64,000 nt of DNA from Juglans regia (Eukaryota; Streptophyta; Magnoliopsida; Fagales; Juglandaceae): NCBI RefSeq assembly GCF_001411555.2, contig NC_049904.1:19915370-19979369 (forward strand). The letters are read 5' to 3'. A program made the position numbers and the translations under genes. The notes under the pieces were generated by a model. It worked only from the letters and a program-made list of their open reading frames with translations. It was not told where the DNA came from and did not search any database. Within the stretch, counting starts at the first letter, position 1. Each line of letters opens with the position of its first letter. Positions 22,764 through 34,265 of the stretch are shown piece by piece.

Positions 22764-23460
22764 AGCGTGGGAGTCATGTAGTGCCACTTCCCCCTAAGTT
22801 CAAGGTTCCCCAGATGGAGATGTACAATGGGTCCAAAGACCTGCTGGAGCACCTGGAGACATTCAAAGCCCACATGACCCTGCATGGTTTCCTAGGAGAA
22901 ATCGCTTGCTGAGCCTTCCCACTAACACTGAAAGGAGTTGCCCGGACTTGGTTTGGGTCACTATTGTCATGAACGGTAGATAGCTATGAGGAGCTCGCCC
23001 AACTCTTCATGACGCAGCTCCTAGCAAGTTCTTAGAGGATATGCCAAGCAACTTACCTCCTTACTGTCAAATAGAGAGACATTAAAAATTCTGAAGTTGA
23101 ATCTCTCATGATTCAATTTAGAGCTTATGACCGCCAATGACCAAGACGAGAATATCACATTGGCGGCCATCTTGAGGGGAGTCTGGCCTCGGAATCTGTT
23201 CATGATAGAAATACCACAAAAATACTACGCTGAGGAAGTTCATGGACCGAGCAAATGGGTTCATCAACGTTGAAGATACACTCGAGACCCTGACTGCCCC
23301 ACGACGGTCAGAGGTGGAACAAGCAGATCTGAAGGCGTTAGGGCAACGAGGAGGCCACGACCGAGGAAGAGGAAAGAAAGGAGCACCAGATAAGAAGAGA
23401 AGGGGGGAAGCGCTGGCTAGGCCCTAGGGGGGAGCCACGCCTACACAAGGCCTTGGAAGG
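22764..23460 (+). pseudogene. gag core of element 2 (continuation)
   Basis: Resumes after the solo LTR with KFKVPQMEMYNGSKDLLEHL, then ETFKAHMTLHGFLGEI, LTLKGVARTWFGS and EELAQLFMTQLL, the retrotransposon gag domain. Later come the ENITLAAILRG-like, REFMDR.N.FINVEDTLETLT and RSEVEQADLKALGQRG parts, then a basic tail (GGHDRGRGKK). Stops and frameshifts interrupt it. Comparison shows that element 1 has lost about 140 bp here. Confidence 0.8.
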
Positions 23461-23619
23461 GAATCAACGCCAGAGCCCCTGAAGAGAACAGCCCCGGGAT
23501 GTGGAAAACCACTCGTATTGCACCTGAGACTGCTATGACCTGAAGAGAATAAAGGAGGAAGACTAGCATAACTGGATGGATAGGTTGGAGGACCAGACAG
23601 ACCAACCCTGAGGGAGGCG

Positions 23620-24330
23620 CCTGGGTTCCTGTCTGGGTGCGAGCCCCGAGAAGCCAGGAAGCAATGGATGAGACACATAGGAGCCCCCCGATGGAGAACA
23701 TACCACTTGAGGAGATCAGCACAATCACCGTAGGATATGTCGGAGGTGGAGCCACTTTGTCAGCCCGTAAGGCAGATGCCGGAAGGGTACGCTATGAGGA
23801 AGTGTTCATCGTTGAAAGGGCCGTAAGCAGGCCCCTATGGCACACTGGAGGCACCATGATAACCTTCAGCAAGAGGGACGAAGAAGGCATCCTCCACCCA
23901 CACAACGACGCATTGGTGGTGATGATGCAAGTGGAAAACTCTAAAACCCGACAGATCCTAGTCGACAACGACAGTTCAACCGACATCCTGTTCTGGGAAA
24001 CCTTTGTAAGGATGGTAATTTGTCTAGATCGACTACGCTCGGCTCCAATACCATACAAGGGCTTCACGGGAAACATCATTCAACCAATGGAAGCCATCAC
24101 TCTTTCAGTCCTGGCAGGGAAGGCGCCCAGGACCGTGGCCACCATGACCGCTTTCTTAGTTGTCAAAGCTCCATCGTCATACAATGCCATACTAGGGTGC
24201 CCCACCTTGAATAGCTTGAGGGCAGTGACGTCCACTTACCACCTCAAAATGAAGTTCCCCATAGACTTGAGGGTGGCGAAGTCTGTGGCGCATTGGTCTT
24301 GGCCCAGGAATGCTACGACCGAGAACTAAG
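23620..24330 (+). pseudogene. Aspartic protease region of element 2
   Basis: A 230-codon open frame from 23637 includes EEISTITVGYVGGGATLSAR, VSRPLWHTGGTMITFSKRDE, then ILVDNDSSTDILFWETFVRM, and further YNAILGCPTLNSLRAVTSTY. The active-site triplet is DND where DNG is expected (DNG in element 1), so the catalytic glycine is lost and the protease is probably inactive even though the frame is open. Confidence 0.85.
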
Positions 24331-24559
24331 GCACGAGGTCAAAGTAATCACGATCGTCGAAAGGGCGAGAGAAGCACCCAAGTCGGGTTCACACCCCACC
24401 TTGACCAAATGGGATGAAGAAGTCTGCGATGAATAAGCCCTTTAACAAGCAGAACCCATCGAGCCTTTAGAGCTGGTTCCATTCGATCAGTGGAGACTGG
24501 AACGAAAGGTCCAGGTCGGGACTTGGTTGGACCCTGGAATGAGAGCGGCGCTGATATCT

Positions 24560-25340
24560 CTCCTCATCGAACACCAAGATGTGTTCGCCTGGAGCCATGA
24601 GCATATGCCCGGGATCGACAACTCCATCATCAAGCACCGGCTCTGATTCGATCCAGCAGCTCGAAAAGTCAAGCAGAAATAGCAAAGCTTCAGCATTGGG
24701 AAGTATAGGGTGATAGTAGAGGACGTAGACTACCTCCTAGTGGCAGGATTCATTTGGGAGGTCATTACCCTGAATGACTATCTAATGTAGTCTTGGTGAA
24801 GAAGGTCAACGGGAAGTGGCAGATGTGTATCGACTTCACCGACCTGAATAAAGCCTACCCGAAAGATAGCTTCCCCTTACCACGTATCAACCTGATCGTG
24901 GACTCGACAAGAGGACATCCCTTCCTTAGCTTTATAGACACCTACTCTAGGTATAACCAGATTAGGATGAACCTGGATGACGAAGAGAAGACAACATTCG
25001 TAATGGACGAAGGCCTTTACTTCTACAAAGCAACTCTGTTCGGCCTCAAGAATGTGGGGGCCACCTAACAATGGCTAGTCAACCAAATGTTCAAGCAACA
25101 AATTGGCCGAAATATGGAAGTGTACGTAGATGACCTATTGGTGAATAACAAAGAGCCCGAATAACATTTTCCAGATCTCTAGGAAGCATTCTCCGTCCTC
25201 CCACAATATCTGATGAAGCTTAACCTGCTGACGTGCGCGTTTGGAGTGGAGGCAAGTAAGTTATTGGGGTTCATTCTCTCCGAGATAGGGATTGAGGTGA
25301 ACCCCGAAAAAGTGGAAGTCGTGATAGGAATGCCTTCCCC
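24560..25340 (+). pseudogene. Reverse transcriptase region of element 2
   Basis: Motifs in order: WQMCIDFTDLNKAYPKDSFP, HPFLSFIDTYSRYNQIRMNL, FGLKNVGAT, then VYVDDLLVNNKEP (catalytic YVDD) and GVEASKLLGFI.S. In the first catalytic motif SFIDTYSRYNQI replaces the usual SF.DAYSGYNQI. A stop follows ATY at about 25068 and more occur after. Apart from those breaks it reads closer to the family norm than element 1. Confidence 0.9.
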
Positions 25341-26350
25341 CTGCAACCTTTGTGAAGTCCAGAGGTTGTCCGGATGAGTAGTAGCCCTGAACCGCTTCAC
25401 CTCTCGACCAACCGACCGATGCCTACCCTTCTTCAAAGTCTTGAGGCAGGCCTAGGAGTGGGATGAGAACTACAAAAAATCCTTCGACGATTTGAAGTTG
25501 TACCTGAACCACCCCCCATTGCTAAACCAAAGAAGACCTGGGGAGACCTTGATTGTGTACCTAGCAGTGTCCTCTCATGCCGTATCAGTCGTACTTGTCT
25601 GAGAAAGGGAAGAAGGGTAGCAGCTCGTCTACTACATGAGCCGGGCCTTCCGTAGAGTAGAGGCAAGGTACCCCGGGATGAAAATGTTGGTATTCGCCCT
25701 AATCATCATGGCCAGAAGATTAAGGCCGTATTTCCAGGCCCACCCAATGAAAGTGCTCACCGATCTCCCTCTCAAGAAAGTGTTGTAAAAGCCAGACACC
25801 TCGAGATAGCTCACCAAATGGGCGATCGAGCTTAGCGAATTCGATATGGAGTACATACCCCTAGCCGCGATCAATGGATAAGTGTTGGTAGATTTCGCTG
25901 CCGAGTTCTCCAGCTCCCCGGAGGAAGTCCCGAGTGCACCCCAAGGGAAGCCCTGGCAGATCTTCGTAGATGGCTCATCTTGCTGGGCTGGTGGGGGAGC
26001 GAGAGTGCACATTATCACCCAGTAGAGAGAGGAGCTCAACTATGCAGTCTAGCTGGACTTCACGAAGCGACCAACAATGAAGTTGAGTATGAAGTGCTCT
26101 TAGCTGGAATGTCAGTCGCATAGTTACTAGGAGCTGAAGAAATGGAAGTGAGGGGTAATTCCCAAGTGTTAGTTAGCCAAGTACAGGGGTAGTTCGCTAC
26201 AAAAGGAGAAAGGCTGAAGAAGTATCTCCAACTAGTCTACAATGAGCACGACCGCGACCACTTCTGCTACTTCATCATTCAACAGGTGCAAAGAGGAGAA
26301 AATCAGAAGGCTGAATGTCTGGCGAGGGCTGCATTGGGGTAGGAAGAACT
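25341..26350 (+). pseudogene. RNase H region(s) of element 2
   Basis: Frames give pieces parallel to element 1: a connection (RPTDRCLPFFKVLRQA.EWDE), ARYPGMKMLVFALIIMARRL, PYFQAHPMKVLTDLPL, then VDFAAEFSSSPEEVPSAP and a second RNase-H-like part with IFVDGSSCWAGGGARVHI. The VDGSS motif is intact here, unlike the YADDLS of element 1. Stops and at least two frameshifts are present. Confidence 0.75.
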
Positions 26351-26559
26351 CCCCCTCCCAAAACACATTGTGGTCAGAACGATCAATGCCCCATCCATCG
26401 GGGAGGAAGTGTCTGTTACGATCTCAGCACCTTCTGGATGGGAAATGGGCATCCAAAAATTCCTACAGGAAGGGTAGCTGCCTAGTGACCTGGAAGAAGC
26501 ACGAAAGGTCAGGAAGAGGGCAGCCCGATTCCCCTTGCTAGAAGGAGTTCTGTACAAAA

Positions 26560-27640
26560 AATGTTTCTCCGAGCCGCTTCTCAAGTACCTCTCACCGGAT
26601 GAAGCCCAATATGTGCTAGCAAAGATTCACGAAGGAATTTGTGAAAACCACTTGTGAGGGAGAGCGTTGGCAGCTAGAGTAACTTGGGTTGGAAATGACT
26701 AGCCCCACTCAAAATGCCAGGAGCACGGGTCGATTCCGCATTGCTCGGCAGGGTTGCTAACATCAAATATGCCCCCGTGGCCTTTTGCCCAATGGGGTCT
26801 GGACCTAATTGGCCCGTTCTTGCCTGCAAGAGGAGGAACCAATTTTGTCATTGTTGCAATTGACTACTTCACAAAATGGGTCGAAGTGGAGGCTTTCACA
26901 AGCATCACGTCCCAAAACCATCACGAAATTCCTATGGAAGTCAGTAGTATGCCGATTCGGCATACCTCAAAGTTTTGTATCGGATAAAGGAAGATAGTTC
27001 GACTACACATTACCTGGAATGGTGCACAGAGTTCTGAATTATGGTGAAATTCTCCTTGCCGGGACACCCTCAAGCCAACAGACAGGCTGAAACAACCAAT
27101 AAAACCCATATATCCACCCTCAGGAAAAAGATCAGGGCACACAAAGGAGCATGGGCCGAAGAGCTCCCAAGCGTATTATGGGCATACCAGACCATTGTTT
27201 GAACCCCCATCGGGGAGACACCCTTCGCCCTCACCTATGGAAGCGAAGCTATAATTCCTATGGAAGTCGGAATGCCTACATTTCATGTCCAACACTTCAA
27301 CCCGGACACCAACAATGAAAGGCTAGTCGAGAGCTTGGATGCCCTGGAGGAGAGAAGAGAAGAAGTAGCGGTGTGAATGACAAGTAACAAGCGAAAGGTA
27401 GAACAATACTTCAACAAACGAGTCAGGCCGCACTCCTTCAAGGTAGGAAATCTGGTGCTACGACAGACTAGAATAACTATCCCGGAAGAAGGAAAGCTGG
27501 GACCTCGATGGGAAAGCCCGTACATAGTAACTGCAAGCAATTGATCTGGCACCTATTGCTTAAAAATCAGCAAGGGACACGAACTATCCCACCCTTAGAA
27601 TTTCGAATACTTGAAGAAGTACTATGTATAGAAGTATAAG
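26560..27640 (+). pseudogene. Integrase of element 2
   Basis: N-terminal zinc-region traces (LAKIHEGIC) lead into PFAQWGLDLIGPFLPARGGT and DYFTKWVEVEAF, the catalytic core with its first aspartate. FVSDKGR and GHPQANRQAETTNKT supply the second aspartate and the glutamate, all in shifted frames. The C-terminal part keeps VEQYFNKRVRPHSFKVGNLV, EEGKLGPRWESPYIVTAS and FEYLKKYY, the usual Tat-like end. Nearly all of this is missing from element 1. Confidence 0.85.
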
Positions 27641-27699
27641 GCTGCACTTTGTATGAACAACTATGAATGAATGAGAATGCCTGGATGTTCACCTCAAAT

Positions 27700-28470
27700 C
27701 TCTTATTTTCTAAAAACTAAACGAGTCCTTACACTCGTTGTGGGGTAAGGTCCCAAGTCCCCGGACATGGAACCAATCTTCCATCCAACTAAGCCAAGTC
27801 CTTACACTCGCAAGAAGATGGGTCCCTTGACTCGCTGAGGGGTAAGGTCCCAAGTGCCCAGACTGGGTACCGACCCCCCGTCCAATTAAGCTGAGTCCTC
27901 AGACTCACAAGACGACAGGTCCTTTGACCCACTGTTGGGTAAGGTCCCAAGTCCCTAGACTGGGTACCGATCCCCCGTCCAATTTAGCTGAGTTCTCACA
28001 CTCACAAGAAGACGAGTCTCTTGACTCGCTAAGCTAAGTCCTTACACCTGTAAGAAGACGGGTCCCTGAACCCACTGTGGGGTAAGGTCCCAAATCCCTG
28101 GACTGGGTACCTACCCCCCGTTCAACTAAGTCTAGTCTTCACACTCACAAGAAGACGGGTCCCTTGACTTGCTAAGTCAAGTCCTTATACTCACAAAAAG
28201 ACGAGTCCCTTGACTCGCTAAGCCAAGTCCTTACACTGGCAAGAAGACAGGTCCCTGGACTCGCTGCGGGGTAAGGTCCCAAGTCCCAAGACTGTGTATC
28301 TACCCCCGATCTAACTAAGCCTAGTCCTTACACTCGCAAGAAGACCAGTGCCTTGACCCTCTGCTAGGTAAGATCCCAAGTCTCCAGACTAGGTATCAAC
28401 CCCCCGTCCAACGAAGCCGAGTCCTTACACTCGCAAGAGGACGGGTCCCTTGACCCGCCACAGAGTAAGG
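27700..28470 (+). repeat. Tandem array between integrase and the antisense gene
   Basis: The phrase ggggtaaggtcccaagtccc recurs near 27741, 27838, 27934, 28080, 28267 and 28365, so the basic period is about 97 bp. Some units are stretched by extra copies of a roughly 46-bp subunit (aagtccttacactcgcaaga, cgggtcccttgactcgct). Arrays between pol and the 3' LTR are common in Tat elements. Element 1 has lost it. Confidence 0.85.
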
Positions 28471-28649
28471 GACTTGGGTGCTCACACCAACACTTCGCAA
28501 CTAAAGAATGGAAAGGTAAATGGCGGGTGCAAAGAGTTAGAAGAAGCACGTTACAAAAGAAGATACAACTCCATTTCATTTCATTTGAGATACAACTTCT
28601 ACAATAGGAGAAGCATAGATGATGCTGTACAGAAGTGCTACACAAAACC

Positions 28650-29975
28650 TTAAGCCGGAAACCTCCATGTCACGAGCAAGGAGTTTGAGATTCTTCTGGA
28701 TCCCCCCGCGAGAGAGCTCACCATTGCATTCCTTAGCCTTTCGCAGTTGCGACCTTAGATGCTGAGCTTCCTGGGTAAGTGTGAAGTGCCTGGAGCATCT
28801 TCAAAGGCCGTGAATGGCTCAAATGTGTTGGGTATGCGAGGAGGGACACGCAAAAAAGCTAAAAAAGTGCGCCTGGAGGTCACACTTGTCTAGTTCTTCC
28901 TCCGAAGGTAGCAAGAGGTCGGGGAGGGATGCAAAAGGAATAGGCTAGGGACACATCGTAGTAAAAGGCCTTGCAGATGAATGTGAACTGCCTGGAAATG
29001 ACGTTGTTCCCCACCACAGAAGAACCAGAATTCCTGGGCGCGGGGGTTCCTTCCCCTGGGAGGCACCGACACGACTTCCTGATACCCTGGCACGACTGTG
29101 GGAAGAAGAAGAACCCCCGGCCTCACTACTACGCCTCTCCTAGCATGAATCGTGATGTACATTCGATCGTTTTGCCCAACGATTGGAGGAACTCGAGGCG
29201 CACTTCTGTGCTCGGGGAGAGGGGATACCACTGAAGAAATTTCTCTTGATGGCATATGAGTTATCTGGTGTGGACAGGTAATTGCAGATATTCTCATATG
29301 AGGGGACCAGATAGGTCTGCAACTCGTCAAGATGGGCCCGCACCTAAGTTGTCACAAACTCCAAGTGGGCCTCTTCCCTCCAATTGATGGTGAGTTCCAG
29401 GCTCTTCACGGAAGGGGGGAATCCCCAACACGCTTGAATGGGATACTACTTGTGGGTGGCCTATCCCTCGAGGAACCCCCAGTCCGAGCTCGACACAAAA
29501 AAAAATTTTCGGGTCCACTCCTTTATGCTTGAGTGATGCTGCTCGAGCGAGACGATCTTCCAACTAGGAGATTGGGCTTGGAAACTGTTGATCCTTCTCG
29601 GCTGGTAGTTGAGGCGAAATACGTACAAGAACTCCCGAGTCGTCAGATCGGGGTATTCCTAGGGTGTCTGGCTTAGTACTATTCAGAAGATGATAAAGCT
29701 AGATATCAGGAGCTGCCACGCATTAGGATGGAGCTGCGTCAGAGTCAGCCCAAGATAATTTAGAACCTAATGAACCGGACAGTAGAACGGGAAGCAGAGA
29801 CCATTGGCCAACATTAACTAGAGAAGAGCCAACCTCATCGTCGTGCCGTAAGGATTCACAGCATGCTCGCTCCCCCGAGGAATCTCTAGAACAACAGAAG
29901 GAGGAATTCTGTAGATGGTGGAAACCCGCTGTTTCCCCTTAAAAAAGGAGGAATGAGATCGGCCTTGGGTGCCAC
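28650..29975 (-). pseudogene. Antisense extra gene of element 2 (remnant)
   Basis: Same antisense gene as 8660-10717 of element 1, but heavily deleted. The start ATG has become GTG (cac at the corresponding plus-strand site near 29973). The N-terminal piece still reads IPPSVVLEIPRGSEHAVNPY, and the PNAWQLL.SS block is recognisable near 29700. The middle (equivalent of 8889-9693) is gone, joining 28790 directly to the region matching 9695. Confidence 0.6.
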
Positions 29976-30230
29976 AACAGTGGTAGGAACACGGTGGATG
30001 GAGAAGGAGTAAAAAGGGTAGCAGTGAGGAAGGGAAAAGAGGGGGTGGCAAACCCGATGGCTTGGAACATGGTGGCTACAGAGAAAAAAAAAAGGTGATG
30101 GCTTGGAACACGGTGATCAAAAAAATAAATGGGAGAAAAATGCAACAGCTGGAGAGAGAATGGGAGAAATGACAGGAACACGATGGACCGACGAAGGAGG
30201 AAATGGGTGAAGAAAGAAAGGGAAGTGGGC

Positions 30231-30240
30231 TTTATATAGT
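30231..30240 (-). promoter_or_regulatory. TATA box for the antisense gene, element 2
   Basis: Minus strand reads ACTATATAAA, matching the box at 10931-10940 of element 1 in sequence and relative position. Its retention in two decayed copies suggests it was functional in the ancestor. Confidence 0.55.
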
Positions 30241-30585
30241 GAAGGAAGGATGGAGATGTGCGGGAAACGAAGCGACCCTGACAGCGGCAATGTCAGCAAG
30301 CGCCATGCAGCATATGTCATTTGAAGCGATGGTAGGAATCGCAGTCGTCGTGTCAAGAGAGTGTGGGGCAAGAACCATTGAGATCCCAAGAGACAAAGGA
30401 AAGGGCAGTCGGCGCGTCCAATCTATCGTTGGGAGACCGGATGACCTCGGGAGAGGAAGAGAGGTGCCCATCGATGGGGTGGATGACCTCGAGAACTTGA
30501 AGCGACAGAAGCCAAATGGGGGGCACTATAATTAAAGGTGCTATAAATTCCGACCACATGCCCGTGATAGGAATGCACTGGGTAC

Positions 30586-31439
30586 TATTTGAGAGGGGTC
30601 CATCCCAGAGAGGCCCTGGCCCAAGGAGGACAAGTTACGGAACCCCAAGCCCTTAGAAGAGACCCTGTCTTGCGCTAAGAGCCCGGGCCAGAGGGCTGCG
30701 TGCCAAGCCCATAACTGAAAACCTACACAAGAAGGCCTTTTTGGCACCGAGCTTGGATATGCCAAGGAGAGCGTCTCGGAACTTGGCAACCTACTGAGCC
30801 CTACCGTACAAGACCGTGTGCTGAGCCCATAACTGCAAGCCTATGTGGGAATTTGGCACCGAGCTCAAAGTAGGCCAATGAGAGTGTCTCGAGACTCGAC
30901 AACCTACCGATTCCTAACGTATGGCATTATGCAGGACGCCCTACTCTATGCTAACGACTAGACGTCCCCCATCATGGCCTCGTCAGACTCAAGGCACCAG
31001 AGTAAGCAGGACGGCTCGACCATGACTAGACACCCAACCTTAGCAGAAAGGTGGCAGCATGTCTGACCAAGCACAACTGGACACTCCATGATCTCCCTCG
31101 ACTGCCAAAGCCGTGGACTAACACTCTGTTGCAACAAGGATTGAGTGGTAGCAGGTCTGACTCAGGTACGACCTAACACGCCACGATCTCCCTCGGCTGT
31201 GGATCCCGAATCTGGTATAAATAACAGTCATCCTTTCTATGGGAAGCCTCTCTGTCTCTTGAAACCCTTTTATTATTCTTTCTAATCTTCTGAAGTTTTC
31301 TTGTCACTAGAGGATTATTTACTGACTTTGGAATCGGAGGGACCCCGGACGTCACCGGAGCCTTTCCTTCCTCTTAGTTGCAGGTGGTGTGAGCTTGGTC
31401 GTCGTGGTACTTCTCGGGCTACAAAACACAACATCAACA
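30586..31439 (+). repeat. 3' LTR of element 2
   Basis: Begins TATTTGAGAGGGGTCCATCC and ends ACAACATCAACA; matches both LTRs of element 1 along its length (about 854 bp). It is preceded by ctataaattccgaccacatg, the equivalent of ttatgaattcccaccacatg at 11241. Confidence 0.85.
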
Positions 31440-31790
31440 TTTATGTTTAAGATTAAAATATTATGTTATATCAATTTTATAGTATAAGATTAAAATTTAT
31501 ATATTATATCAAATGTTATATTAAAAATTATAAAATTAATTTTATATTATAAGATTAATAGATTTTAATAATAAGATTAGAATTTCATGTTATATTAATT
31601 AGCAATTTAGCGTATAATATGTAATGTAATATAAAAAATTATAAATATATATACCTGTCCAATTTGGTTTAAAGTAGTTTTCAAAATATGAAAACCGGTA
31701 CCACACTGGACGGCTTATAGACCGAACCGAATCCTGGTCTGGGCTGGTTCAATCGGTTTTCGTATTTTTTTTTACCCCCAATGAGGAGCA
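31440..31790. repeat. Duplicated flank of element 2
   Basis: Homologous to 12148-12475 beyond element 1: ttaagattaaaat, atagtataagatt, atatcaaatgttatatta, agcaatttagcgtata and ttttcaaaatatgaaaacc. Because this DNA lies outside the LTR, the two gypsy copies share more than the transposon. Confidence 0.75.
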
Positions 31791-32589
31791 AATACCCTTC
31801 ACTCTTCGATAAAGATATGAACAAATTTGGAGGACAGAGTTTTTATAAGAATGAGAGATTGTAACACCTTAAACCTTCAAGTTTCTAAATTAGGAAAGGT
31901 AGGGTCACACTAGAACTATGATTTTTTTATGTTTAGAACGTAAAATTTTGATTTAGCTCAAGAATTGAGCCCATGCCCACTAGGCCGAGCTGATGCATCA
32001 CGAAAGCTACAAGGATGAATACAAATGGATTTAGTGGATTTTGATGAGAGAACAAATGAAGGAAAACAAAGATAGATAACCTTGGATGTCGCTCAACACT
32101 TTTCAAGATTGGATGTTGCTCACACAACTTCCAAACACTCACACAAAGATAGATAACCAGGGATGTCACTCAACATTTTCATACACTTGATGGAAGAAGG
32201 AAATGAACTCAACTTCAAATGCAAAATTTGCAAGAGAGTTTTAAACTTAAAATTATCTATTTATTTTGATCATTTCCTTGTGTTTAAATAGAAAGTATAT
32301 GATTAATGATAGGAGACATTATTTAAGGCCAAATACAGCTTTCCATTGTATTAGTAATTACTTTAAACAACTTTCAACAGTTATGATTATTAAGTGCTTA
32401 ACTATTTCCTATGTCTGACACACCATACAAGACACATAAATGCTGAAATTCAAAATTTAAAATAGATAACTACCCACTATAGATTCTATCCAGCATACAT
32501 GCGATATGCCACCTCAGCTGTCAGGTCAGGTCGCCATGTCATTGTGCCACATCAACATATGTGCTATTGCATTTTTCCCCTCTTACTCA
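31791..32589. repeat. Insert with a split inverted arm
   Basis: No gene. 31985-32095 (ctacaaggatgaatacaaat, aacaaagatagataac) is an inverted copy of 33915-34010, and 32518-32550 (tcaggtcaggtcgccatgtc) is an inverted copy of 33888-33920. The arm is contiguous on the right but split by about 420 bp on the left. The region begins near 31865 with tgtaacaccttaaaccttca, possibly an LTR-like start. Confidence 0.5.
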
Positions 32590-33960
32590 AGAGAACCTAC
32601 CCTCAAGTTCCAAGTCAATTCTTCCCTTAGTTGTTTGTTAATCTTCTTGCAAGGAATGGAGTATGCTATCTTTGAAAAGCGATGTACAACAACAAAAGTA
32701 CAGTATTTTGGATTGGTATTGGTTGGTATAAACCATTGAGAGATCATACCAAGGGGCATTTGTGATTGGTATTGGTTGGCATAAACCAGTGTTTTGGACT
32801 CCTCCATTGACTCTTTGACAAACTAGATATCTTTGGTCGTATCTAGCTACATCATTCTTCATGGCTGGCAAAAAATATCATTGCTTGATAAAAGCTTCTA
32901 TTTTATCTCTTCCGAAGTGTCTTTCTAAGCCTCCAGCATGCAGCTCCTCAATAACAAACATCCTCAATGATCATTTAGGAATGCAAAGCTGGTTGGTTTC
33001 CTTTAAAAAGGTAGCCATTGATCACTTATTCTTTTCATTATTCAACTCTTGCAAGATTTTTGAAAAGAAAACATCCAAGGCATAATGATCTGGTAATAAC
33101 TCAAAACCAGTGACTTCAAAAGAAAGAGTAGTGAGCAAAGTGTGGCTCAATGCAGCAGTCACTTTGTTAGAACTTACTGGTCTGTGTTGTAAGATAAAGT
33201 GGAACTTATCCAAGTACGAAACCCATCCTGGATGTCTTGAATTTAACTTCTTTTGCCCCCTTTAAAAATCTCAAAGCCTTATGGTCGAAGTAGAGGATGA
33301 ATTCGACTCCAAACAAATATTGCTCCCAATGCCGAAGTGCTTGCACAATGGCATACAACTCATTGTTATAAGTTGAGTACTTCTACCTTGTATCATTCAG
33401 TTTCTCATTAAAATACGCCACAATCCTCTTCTCTTTCATTAACATAACTCCAATGCCAACATCTAAAGCATCACATTGAAGCCTCAACTAGCTTGGACTT
33501 GAGTAACTCAAAACTTATTGCAGCATCTTTTGTCCAGTGGAACTCCTTTTTCACCACTTCCATCATTGGAGCAATGATGGTGCTAAAATTGCAAATGAAC
33601 CTCCTATAAAAAGAGGCTAAGCCATTGAGGTTGGGGATAGGCCACTCAAGAATAGCCTTCCCCTTGTCTTCATCCATATGCATCCCATCTATACTCTCAA
33701 CATATCTTAAGTAAACAACTCATGAATGTGCACTTCTTAAGATTCACAAACAGTTGATTCCCTTGGAGGACCTTAAATACAGTGGTTGAGTGCTTCAAAT
33801 ATTGATCTTGGCTTTTGCTGTAAATTAGTATATCATCGATTTATTCTTCCAAATATTTACCCATTAAGTTTCTCAACACTTTACAATGTGGTACGATGAC
33901 ATGGCGACCTGACCTGGCAAGTTATCTATCTTTGTTTTGCTTCATCTGTTCTCATCAAAA
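32590..33960 (-). pseudogene. Chromovirus pol remnant (RT, RNase H, integrase), antisense
   Basis: Reading the minus strand: IDDILIYS and NQLFVNLKKCTFM (RT, 33850-33720), ILEWPIPNLNGLASFYRRFI and CNF (RT/RNase H connection, 33683-33471). Frameshifted RNase H follows (alternating frames give QALRHWEQYLFG and FDHKALRFLKG). Then integrase pieces: KNDVARYDQRYLVCQRVNGG and FVVVHRFSKIAYSIPCKK (32871-32590). The order is that of a Ty3/gypsy chromovirus. Many stops; dead. The matching RT piece at 12480-12720 lies in the duplicated block. Confidence 0.8.
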
Positions 33961-34015
33961 TCCACCAAATCCATTTATATTCATCCTTGTAGATTTTGGG
34001 CTGCATCAAGTCGAA

Positions 34016-34265
34016 CACCTTAGGATGTCCAAGACCCCAAGCCTATTCAGATTCCCCACTAAGTCATAACACTAGAAGTTCATCCCACTTGGACTTACAC
34101 CCCACAAAACCCTACCTTGCCTCCCAAGATTTGTGTCTCACCCTTGCACTCACTACAAGTCACTCATTTGGCCTCCACAACCTAGCCTTTCCTTGCCATG
34201 TGCCACCCCACTGCCATAATCAATTTTTCTTACTTTTCCCTCACACCCACTCACAACATGCCATC
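34016..34265. repeat. End of the duplicated block
   Basis: Matches 12750-12985 (taggatgtccaagaccccaa, cacttggactta, tcactacaagtcactcattt, cacaacatgccatcagt). The two copies part at catcagt, giving a sharp block boundary. Confidence 0.7.

Larger units (their letters stand above)
20091..31439 (+). mobile_element. Decayed Tat-like Ty3/gypsy retrotransposon (element 2)
   Basis: Same family as element 1 but with a different pattern of losses. Only about 25 bp of the 5' LTR end (tgcgaaagacaacatcaaca) remain before a primer-site relic (tggcattgtctgcggga). It keeps a fuller gag core, the complete integrase and a tandem array that element 1 lacks, but has lost most of the antisense gene's middle. A solo LTR (20525-22758) splits gag. 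Frames are broken in every gene. Confidence 0.85.
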
